Source: SAR202 cluster bacterium
GTDB lineage: Bacteria > Chloroflexota > Dehalococcoidia > SAR202 > CAJWER01
Reading direction: 5' to 3'
NCBI GenBank assembly: GCA_030740335.1
Contig: JASLXL010000087.1
Location: 1-6,716, forward strand
Length of the DNA: 6,716 bases
Made by a program: the position numbers and the translations under genes. This document shows positions 1-5,317 of the stretch, piece after piece. Positions within the stretch are counted from its first letter, which is position 1, and every line of letters begins with the position of its first letter. Under the pieces are notes generated by a model that had not been told where the DNA came from, did no database searches, and saw only the letters and a list, made by a program, of their open reading frames with translations.

Positions 1-147
1 GACAACGCGGTGGCTGTATTTAGCAGAAACTCCTCCACAGGTACTCTAACCTTCGTTGAATTTATTAAAGATACACACGTCTATCCGGCTCTAAAGACTG
101 CACACTGTTCCAATACGTTCTGCACGCCTTACTTCAGGAGAAGGTAA
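1..147 (+). CDS. C-terminal end of a beta-propeller (lactonase-like) repeat protein, partial
   Basis: Frame 1 is open from the first base to a TAA at 145-147, so the gene begins upstream of the window. The first residues, DNAVAVFSRNSSTGTLTFVE, match the blade repeat of secreted lactonase/YVTN-type beta-propellers, where a blade typically reads DNAVAVFSRD..TGALTFVE. These proteins are usually extracellular or periplasmic and built of many such blades. After about residue 24 the similarity stops: the last 24 residues (DTHVYPALKTAH onward, ending in FRRR) do not look like the expected next blade. The protein either ends abnormally or the gene is broken here. The stretch is more AT-rich than the genes further on. 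The function cannot be given from one blade. The repeat is seen by eye; the truncation is inference. Confidence 0.5.
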   Translation, partial: DNAVAVFSRNSSTGTLTFVEFIKDTHVYPALKTAHCSNTFCTPYFRRR

Positions 148-181
148 ACCTAAAGTTCGCCCTCTTTAGCACAACAGGTTA

Positions 182-223
182 TAAAAACAATAGCCTCTTG
201 CCCGATCGGGCAGAGGCTATTGT
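182..223 (-). terminator. Rho-independent terminator of the minus-strand methyltransferase unit
   Basis: Two 12-base arms, 187-198 and 212-223, are exact reverse complements. The 12 bases between them, at 200-211 (gcccgatcgggc), are themselves a perfect palindrome, leaving one unpaired T at 199. Read on the minus strand, the hairpin is followed directly by TTTTTAT (bases 187 down to 181). This is the classic intrinsic terminator layout for transcription coming from the methyltransferase remnant. On the + strand the hairpin is followed by cgatctt and has no T-run, so it should act in the minus direction. The stem is unusually long for a terminator, about 18 pairs if the central palindrome folds as well. 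Confidence 0.85.
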
Positions 224-299
224 CGATCTTCATTTCTGGTGGAGACAGGGAGGGACGACTTGAAATTGCTGGACGTAGAGACAGCGATTTCAGAGGTGA

Positions 300-857
300 C
301 GCTCTACAAGCAACATGGTGGAAGATCTCTCGTTGATGCCACATCCATTGGCATCGCCCGGGACCCGGAAAGACTTCTCGAAAAGCGATGTCCTTGTCCG
401 GAGCCTGGTTGATCACGCCGTTGCTGGTGACCACATCGGCCCAGCCGTCGTCCACCGGGAGGGCCTCGGTGTAACCGAGTCTGAACTCCAACTGGTCGAG
501 TCCAAGTGTCTTCCCGTTGGCATCGGTCCGCTCCAGCATCTCGCGAGTCATGTACCCCGGGCAACGTATCTGGAGTCGCCTGTCTTCTTGGCCCCGATTA
601 TGCAGTCGAACCCGCCCCCGGAGCCGAGATCCAAGATCTTATCGACGGGTTCGATCGTGCCGACCGAGAAGGGGTTCCCGGCGCCCGCGAATGCTGCCAC
701 AACATCCTCTGGCAGGGCGTCGAGTACCCAGCATGTCGACTAGAGCGCGCTCCGTATGGAACTCGAATTCCTTGCCTGGAGTCGAGACCACTTCAGCGTA
801 CTTGTTCTTGATATGGCCGAGAAGCTCGTCCACGTCCACGGTGGTGCGAGTTGCCAT
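300..857 (-). pseudogene. ArsM/UbiE-like SAM-dependent methyltransferase, frameshifted and truncated
   Basis: The minus strand carries a class I methyltransferase in three frames. Piece 1 (857-726) starts with ATG, MATRTTVDVDELLG, and contains EFEFHTERALVDMLG, the FHTGRxLxxxLGY region of this family. Piece 2 (730-548) contains LDALPEDVVAAFAGAGNPF and the SAM-binding motif I, ILDLGSGGGFDC, then hits a TGA. Piece 3 (551-300) continues with MTREMLER, FRLGYTEALPVDDGWADVV, SNGVINQAPDKDIAFREVF and a worn QREIFHHVACRA. Intact relatives methylate arsenite or related substrates and run on for roughly another hundred residues (the DLWTGCIAGAL region), which is absent. At least two frameshifts, probably more small deletions near 350-370, and changed motif residues (FHTG to FHTE) indicate decay. 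A weak Shine-Dalgarno (agaagag) precedes the ATG. The substrate is uncertain because the arsenic-binding cysteines are not visible. Confidence 0.85.
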
Positions 858-899
858 TGTCCAACTCTTCTAGGGATGGCTGACGAACAAAGGGCTCCA

Positions 900-927
900 C
901 GCCTAGTCACAGCTTCCTACTCGTCAA
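900..927 (-). promoter_or_regulatory. Possible sigma-70 promoter for the methyltransferase remnant
   Basis: On the minus strand, TTGACG (927-922) is followed after 16 bases by TAGGCG (905-900). The -35 box has five of six consensus bases; the -10 box is poor (TA start only) but resembles the TAGGCT box of the peptidase promoter at 5247-5252. AT-rich sequence immediately upstream could act as an UP element. The predicted start near 893 would give a leader of about 35 bases before the ATG at 857, with an agaagag ribosome site. This is a sequence match only. Confidence 0.4.
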
Positions 928-1114
928 CGTTGTGAATTTACTATTAGAATAATTTAAGGTATTTGTTAAAAACATTAACTGTACATCCATTTTGCATCTA
1001 GCTTATTGGCCGAGAGGTTTCCCTATGATTGGGGTGCCGTGTGGACGGCACGGCCATTGATGTACAATCGGCGCGCCTCGGTCACCACGACGGTTACCGA
1101 GAGTCTGATCGATC

Positions 1115-1118
1115 AGGA
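1115..1118 (+). promoter_or_regulatory. Ribosome binding site that favours the MFS start at 1125
   Basis: AGGA at 1115-1118 lies six bases before the ATG at 1125, a good spacing. The longer alternative, a TTG at 1029, would rely on GAGAGG at 1012-1017 with an 11-base gap and adds 32 hydrophilic residues (GCRVDGTAIDVQSARLG and on) ahead of an N-terminus that already starts as a short charged tail. ATG plus closer site is therefore preferred, but not proven. Confidence 0.5.
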
Positions 1119-1124
1119 ATTTGG

Positions 1125-2390
1125 ATGCCCGATACTGAGGATTCCGGGGAAGTGCCTACCCCCGAAGTAGATTTGGCAGACTTGAAGAGAGGTCGCAGGG
1201 TGCTGGCCGCAGCCGTGGTGGTAGGACACGCGATCAAGCACATATTCAACTCGGCACTGCAGACCTTGCTGCTACCAGAGGCGAAGATAGGTCTTGGGCT
1301 GTCTGGCGCGCAGTTCGGGTCGCTGCTGACCGCACGGCAGGTGACATCCTGGGGGACTACGATAGGCGCTGGCTACCTGGGCGATCGTTTTAGCCACAGG
1401 GCGCCACTACTACTTGGGCTCTCGATGAGCCTGGTTGGCGTGTCGTTCTTTATCGTGGGCCACGCACCGAACTACTGGGCGATGTTCGGCGCGCTCCTGC
1501 TCGCTGGTATGGGGCCATCGTTGTATCACCCACCGGCACTGGGCGAATTATCCAGACGATTCCCGGACAAGCGTGGGTTTGCCATCTCACTGCACGGCAC
1601 CGGGGGAAGCGCCGGCGAGGTGCTGGGCCCCGTGGTAGCGGCGGGAATGCTCACACTGATGACATGGCGGGGTGTGTTGCAGCTCAGCGTCTTCCCCGCC
1701 GTGATGGTCGGGGTGATCATCTGGGGGATGATGCGATCGCTGCCGGGCAAAAAAGCCCCTGAGACCACGTCGTCGCGTGCATATTTCTCGGAGATCAAGG
1801 CGTTGGTGAGGAACCCGGTGATCCTTCTGCTGGTGCTGACGGCAGCCATCAGGGCCGCAGGAGAAAGCGCCGTCGGAGGCTTCCTGCCCGTATATCTGCG
1901 GGAGGATCTGGACTTCTCACCGGGACGTGTGGCCCTCTACCTGGCGCTATCCCAGGCCGCCGGGGTAATAACACAGCCTGTCATGGGCCATCTGTCAGAC
2001 AAGTGGGGTAGGAAGACAGTCATGGTGCCAGGGGTAGCCGCAGTGGCGGTGTTGTCACTTGCCCTGAGTGTTGCCGATACGGGAGCGCAACTCACGGCGA
2101 TTGTAGTGGCGAAGGGAGCCTTCAGCTTCCCGCTACACCACATCTTCATCGCATCTGCAATCGATGCAGCCAGGGGCCAGGTGCAGTCCACAGTCGTCGC
2201 CCTGATCTACGGGGCGGGATTCCTGGGTACGTTCTCCCCCTATATTGCCGGGCTCTTGGTGGACGAATTTGGAATCCATAGTGCCTTTCTTTACGGCGGC
2301 GCCGTCTCGGTCCTCGCGACGGTAGTGCTGATACCACTGAGACTGCCGAGGACGGCCCGGCAGCTAGAGGAAGCGAGCGTGTCCAAATGA
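1125..2390 (+). CDS. MFS transporter, fosmidomycin-resistance (Fsr)-like, DHA1-type
   Basis: The product is a 421-residue inner-membrane transporter of usual MFS length with about 12 hydrophobic segments. The N-terminal tail (1-25, acidic then KRGRR) precedes segment 1. Motif A in the loop after segment 2 is GYLGDRFSHR (83-92), and its second-half copy is GHLSDKWGRK (288-297). GMGPSLYHPPALGELSRRF (128-146) and SLHGTGGSAGEVLGPV (155-170) resemble the fourth and fifth segments of the Fsr family, which has a characteristic YHP signature there. A polar central loop (203-225) joins the halves. The family mostly exports drugs or small organic acids by proton antiport, but the substrate here cannot be told and uptake is possible. 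The stop overlaps the start of the serine hydrolase (ATGA), so the two are translated together. A longer form from TTG 1029 (453 residues) is the alternative start. Confidence 0.87.
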   Translation: MPDTEDSGEVPTPEVDLADLKRGRRVLAAAVVVGHAIKHIFNSALQTLLLPEAKIGLGLSGAQFGSLLTARQVTSWGTTIGAGYLGDRFSHRAPLLLGLSMSLVGVSFFIVGHAPNYWAMFGALLLAGMGPSLYHPPALGELSRRFPDKRGFAISLHGTGGSAGEVLGPVVAAGMLTLMTWRGVLQLSVFPAVMVGVIIWGMMRSLPGKKAPETTSSRAYFSEIKALVRNPVILLLVLTAAIRAAGESAVGGFLPVYLREDLDFSPGRVALYLALSQAAGVITQPVMGHLSDKWGRKTVMVPGVAAVAVLSLALSVADTGAQLTAIVVAKGAFSFPLHHIFIASAIDAARGQVQSTVVALIYGAGFLGTFSPYIAGLLVDEFGIHSAFLYGGAVSVLATVVLIPLRLPRTARQLEEASVSK

Positions 2391-3484
2391 ATGAAAAAAA
2401 CGGCCTGCCGGATTGGGTTATCTACCCGGAGAACGAGTGGCAGAGGATCGAGCCGGAAGCGGCGGGTATCGATGGGCCAGGGCTCCGACACTTCTTGGAG
2501 GGCCTTGATGTACGCGCTGCTGAGTTTGGCGGCGAGGACCATTCCAACGGAAAGTGGGGTGCTGTCCTCACTCGCGGCGGCTATATGCTGCACTCCTGGG
2601 GCGATCCTGACTACCGGGCGCAGACTGCATCGACGGGCAAGGCATTTGCGCACGCCCTTCTAGGACTAGCCGTGGCTGACGGGCTGGTGGATCCGGATGA
2701 GCCTATCCATCGCAGTTGGACCGGCGCGGGGGAGCTGTCGCATGTGCACAAGCATCTGGACCGAGGGCACCACTCGGCTTTGACCTGGCGGCAACTGGCA
2801 GGGCCAAAGGGCGGCAACGTTCACTACGGTGGATTCGCCATCGAGTTAGGCGCGCGATGGCGAGAAGGCCGGACCGGCCTTGAGGCTCACCTTGCTGAGC
2901 CAGGAATTCCCTCGTGGGCCCATTGGACCGGTGACCCAGTCTACGACCTGTACTCTCATGCCGAGCCTGGGACAGTCGGCCTGTATAGCAGTGCGGGGTT
3001 TTGGAGACTTGCGCAGGCGTTGACTGCGGTATGTAACAGAGATCTCAAGGATGTTTTAGACGAAAGACTGTTTAGCAAAATAGGAATCCTCGCCAACAGC
3101 TGGGAATGGCCGGCCGGCCGCGCCATCAAGAACGACCGCTACCTGTATCCGCGTATCCCGGACGCCTACACCCATCTGGACCCACCGTATGAGGTCGGTG
3201 GGCACCCGGTAAGGAGTGGGCCTGGCTGGGCGATTATCAGTGCATCTGACCTTGCTCGCTGGGGGCACCTCGTGGCCACCGGAGGGATGTGGAAAGGAGA
3301 GCGTTTGATCGACGATGAGTGGTTGAGGGGGCATGGTGGGGGTAACAAGAGCGGCGCAAGTGGGGAGAATTCCCACTATACCGCGATGGGTGTAGTAACC
3401 ACGATCGGTCTCGACCACCCGCATTCTACAGCCAAGGAAAGTTTCCTGCCCGAAGAGATTTTTGTGGGGCCGATTCTAAGGTGA
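2387..3484 (+). CDS. Serine hydrolase of the class C beta-lactamase / esterase fold
   Basis: This 365-residue protein has the motifs of the Beta-lactamase (PF00144) family. The nucleophile motif S82-T-G-K85 lies in QTASTGKAFAHALLGLAVADG, Y200-S-S202 in GLYSSAGFW takes the place of YxN, and H316-G-G (RGHGGGNKSG) stands for the KTG/HxG box. Relatives are esterases, amide hydrolases, D-aminopeptidases or penicillin-binding-like enzymes; antibiotic resistance should not be assumed. There is no signal peptide or lipobox: the N-terminus MNEKNGLPDWVIYP is hydrophilic, so the enzyme is probably cytoplasmic. The ATG overlaps the MFS stop by four bases, and AGAGGAAG at 2366-2373 is rather far upstream, which fits translational coupling. 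The C-terminus ends cleanly after SFLPEEIFVGPI. Pairing with a transporter suggests that it hydrolyses the transported compound, which is inference. The gene appears intact; the true substrate is unknown. Confidence 0.87.
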   Translation: MNEKNGLPDWVIYPENEWQRIEPEAAGIDGPGLRHFLEGLDVRAAEFGGEDHSNGKWGAVLTRGGYMLHSWGDPDYRAQTASTGKAFAHALLGLAVADGLVDPDEPIHRSWTGAGELSHVHKHLDRGHHSALTWRQLAGPKGGNVHYGGFAIELGARWREGRTGLEAHLAEPGIPSWAHWTGDPVYDLYSHAEPGTVGLYSSAGFWRLAQALTAVCNRDLKDVLDERLFSKIGILANSWEWPAGRAIKNDRYLYPRIPDAYTHLDPPYEVGGHPVRSGPGWAIISASDLARWGHLVATGGMWKGERLIDDEWLRGHGGGNKSGASGENSHYTAMGVVTTIGLDHPHSTAKESFLPEEIFVGPILR

Positions 3485-3532
3485 ACTTGGCGCGTCATGT
3501 GTGCCGTGAGATCAACTCGATCGACCTAGAGG

Positions 3533-3892
3533 CTACCGCGAACCGACCGCCGGTATGCTGAAGGTGATCGTCGTCCCCTTGTCTGGCTCCGAATCGCAAG
3601 TGATTGAGCCACCGTGGTCCATAATGATCGATATTGCGATTGAAAGTCCGAGCCCGGTGCCTTTGCCGGACTCCTTCGTTGTGAAGAAGGGCTCGAAGAC
3701 CCGGTTGGCGTCATCGAGCGCGCCGCCGCTGCCATTGTAGGAGAACACTACCTCGGCTTCAGATTCGTCAGGCGGTGTACGGATATTCACTGCGATAAGG
3801 GCGCCTCTTATCTTGACCGCGAGGGTGTCTATAGAGTGCTGAAACAGGTTGATGAAGACCTACTTGATCTCGCTGCTATTGCCCATAACATC
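3533..3892 (-). pseudogene. Sensor histidine kinase remnant (HATPase_c domain only)
   Basis: The minus strand reads as the C-terminal ATP-binding domain of a two-component histidine kinase. From 3892 it gives DVMGNSSEIK, then TAG (3862-3860), then VFINLFQHSIDTL. This is the N-box, where relatives read QVxxNLxxNAxDAL, so the stop is most simply a CAG-to-TAG change. The metal-binding Asn of the box is His here. The G1 box reads YNGSGG in place of DNGxGI, so the ATP-contacting Asp is lost too. The F and G2 boxes are well kept: VFEPFFTTKESGKGTGLGLS, then IIMDHGGSI and a normal end at TAG 3535-3533. No dimerisation/His box or sensor domain can be recognised upstream; bases 3893-4067 hold no gene I can support, apart from a doubtful kinase-like trace in another frame. 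The remnant is inactive as a kinase. It converges on the serine hydrolase 48 bases away. Confidence 0.88.
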
Positions 3893-4067
3893 TGTTTTGG
3901 ATCTAGATCCACTCTTGCCCGGCAGCGGCCCGCACAGACCCTCTATCGAGTTGGTGAGCCGTCGTCCCTATATCCGCCACGGGCGCGTGTATTAACTGTT
4001 CTTGGCATGCTGTAGAGGAGTCGACGACATTTGTGCTTGGCGTCAGGGCCCGCGGAGGCTGCCAAAT

Positions 4068-5237
4068 CTAAATCAAAAACACTTCAGTCTGGACCCCGGT
4101 GGTGACCCGCGGTCCGTCCTCGCCGATGAACACATCGATCTCGGAGCGGACACCGAAATCCGGCAGGTAGATACCAGGCTCGATGGTGACTGCGAGGCCA
4201 GGTATCAGCAAGCGGGTGTCGTGGGTCTCCCAGTCGTCGAGGTTGACGGCATTCGAGTGGACCTCGCGTCCGAGACTGTGGCCGAGGCGATGGCTGAACT
4301 GCTCCCCGTGGCCCGCCCGATTGACAAAGTCTCTCGCCGCTCTGTCTACCTGCCACCCCTGCAGTTCCCGCCCTGCTGCTGCGGCGTCCACGATCTCTGC
4401 CAGCCCCGTGTCCCGCGCGTCGATTACGGTGTCGAAGACACTCTGCTGGCGCTGAGGCACAGTCTCGCCGACGTACCCGGTCCACGTGATGTCGGCGTAC
4501 ATTGTGTCCGAGCCGTGAGGTCGAGCCCAGAGGTCGATCAACACCCAGTCACCCTCGGCGATGACTGCGGACTCCGCCATTGTAGGGTCGAAGTGAGGAT
4601 CCGACGAATGCTGATTTACGGCGACTACGGGACCGTCTGGGGTCTCCAACCCCTCGGCTTTGTAGAGACTGCGGATGAACTCTGCTACCTCATATTCCGT
4701 GATGCCGTGCGTGAGCGTCTCGCGGATGTGGCGAAAGGCCCTCTTCACGATGGCCGTTAGCTTTTCGGCGGCTGCGACATGTGAGGCGAGCTGGACGTCA
4801 TTCCATCGCTGGGTTGCGTACTGGACTATGTTTGCGGAGGAAACGACGTCAACACCCAGGGAGCGGACCAACTCCAGCGTTCCGGCGTCGACGCGCGAGA
4901 TCCGGGGCAGCTCGGATGACGGTGAATACTCCATGGCGATCGTGCCATCAGCGGGCAGCAGTGCATTGAGCCCAGATACCATCTCGTCTCGCCTGACAAA
5001 GGAGGTCGATGGCAGGCCGAGATGGGCGAAACGACCCTGGTCAACGTAGCTGACGAGCAGTTGGGCCTCGCCTTCGGTTGGGACCCACAGCCAGCACGGC
5101 CGGGTTACGTTGGGGACGTGGCCGACCGTGTCCCAGAAAATCGGGTTGGCGTTGTGGTAATCGTATAGCAGCCACCCGTCAATTCCGGCGGATCGCATGT
5201 GCTCGCGGGCGTCTTGCAGTATCTGTGAAATGGTCAT
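4068..5237 (-). CDS. M24 family metallopeptidase (Xaa-Pro dipeptidase / creatinase-like)
   Basis: This 389-residue protein is of normal length for the two-domain pita-bread family. The N-terminal creatinase-type domain (about 1-145) includes GWLLYDYHNANPIFWDTVG. The catalytic domain (about 150-389) carries all five dinuclear-metal ligands: D235 in LIDLWAR, D249 in YADITWTG, H320 in HRLGHSLG, E353 in IEPGIY and E366 in RSEIDVF. H215 (DPHFDPT) sits where the family has a catalytic His. Members cleave Xaa-Pro peptide bonds, creatine or related amide bonds, usually with Mn or Co, in the cytoplasm; no signal peptide is seen. The exact substrate cannot be decided. The start at 5237 has no good Shine-Dalgarno, but a strong promoter ends nine bases before it, so it is probably translated from a leaderless mRNA. 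The gene is intact and divergent from the acyl-CoA synthetase. No terminator is evident after the TAG at 4070-4068. Confidence 0.92.
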   Translation of the reverse strand: MTISQILQDAREHMRSAGIDGWLLYDYHNANPIFWDTVGHVPNVTRPCWLWVPTEGEAQLLVSYVDQGRFAHLGLPSTSFVRRDEMVSGLNALLPADGTIAMEYSPSSELPRISRVDAGTLELVRSLGVDVVSSANIVQYATQRWNDVQLASHVAAAEKLTAIVKRAFRHIRETLTHGITEYEVAEFIRSLYKAEGLETPDGPVVAVNQHSSDPHFDPTMAESAVIAEGDWVLIDLWARPHGSDTMYADITWTGYVGETVPQRQQSVFDTVIDARDTGLAEIVDAAAAGRELQGWQVDRAARDFVNRAGHGEQFSHRLGHSLGREVHSNAVNLDDWETHDTRLLIPGLAVTIEPGIYLPDFGVRSEIDVFIGEDGPRVTTGVQTEVFLI

Positions 5238-5246
5238 GGTCTGCCG

Positions 5247-5275
5247 AGCCTAGGGCCGTCTTCGTCGGGTGTCAA
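5247..5275 (-). promoter_or_regulatory. Strong sigma-70 promoter for the M24 peptidase
   Basis: On the minus strand, a perfect TTGACA (5275-5270) is followed after exactly 17 bases by TAGGCT (5252-5247). The ATG at 5237 comes nine bases after the -10 box. Transcription would normally begin about seven bases past the box, leaving a leader of only zero to a few bases. The promoter match is seen directly; leaderless translation is inferred from the spacing and the lack of a ribosome site. Confidence 0.75.
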
Positions 5276-5304
5276 GTTTGGCCAGTGCGCCACGTCGCTT
5301 CTGC

Positions 5305-5310
5305 TAAAAT
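5305..5310 (+). promoter_or_regulatory. -10-like box for the acyl-CoA synthetase, likely leaderless
   Basis: TAAAAT at 5305-5310 is a five-of-six match to TATAAT and ends seven bases before the ATG at 5318, so the mRNA would start at or next to the start codon. There is no purine-rich ribosome site between them. No good -35 is seen at 16-18 bases; TTGGCC at 5278-5283 is too far (21 bases). Confidence 0.45.
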
Positions 5311-5317
5311 ACCGCTC

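Larger units (their letters stand above)
858..1124. other. Divergent intergenic region with AT-rich core
   Basis: This gap separates the minus-strand methyltransferase remnant from the + strand MFS gene. Bases 931-1000 are strikingly AT-rich (tracts such as attagaataatttaaggt and tttgttaaaaacattaa), unlike the genes around them, as expected for a promoter and upstream-element region. No clear + strand -35/-10 pair at good spacing stands out. A GAGAGG at 1012-1017 precedes an ATG at 1025 that opens only an 11-codon frame ending at 1060. A 6-pair hairpin lies at 1034-1051 (gtgccg/cggcac, 6-base loop). The MFS frame is also open back to a TTG at 1029, so part of this gap may be coding. Confidence 0.5.

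Noticed and set aside
315..743. 142-codon + strand frame, and overlapping 101- and 118-codon frames, across the methyltransferase region
   Set aside because: These are antisense to the methyltransferase remnant, whose minus-strand pieces give clear family motifs. The + frames contain none.
639..857. A separate small protein of 72 residues
   Set aside because: Only the first 44 residues are methyltransferase-like; the rest is out-of-frame translation after a frameshift, so it belongs to the pseudogene.
300..2390. Arsenic resistance island (methyltransferase plus MFS exporter)
   Set aside because: The methyltransferase lacks visible arsenic-binding cysteines and is dead, the MFS resembles Fsr and not known arsenical exporters, and no ArsR-like regulator is present.
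3533..3790. An 85-residue stand-alone protein starting at a GTG
   Set aside because: Kinase sequence continues in the same frame upstream of this GTG and across a stop codon, so it is a fragment and not a gene with its own start.
3893..4067. Further histidine kinase sequence (a VADIGTTAHQLDR-like stretch in another frame)
   Set aside because: The resemblance to a dimerisation-domain region is too weak, and a frameshift would be needed to join it to the ATPase part.
4002..4760. 252-codon open frame on the + strand
   Set aside because: It lies opposite the M24 peptidase, whose five metal ligands and motifs are all in place on the minus strand. The + strand protein shows no recognisable motif and is explained by codon bias of the real gene.
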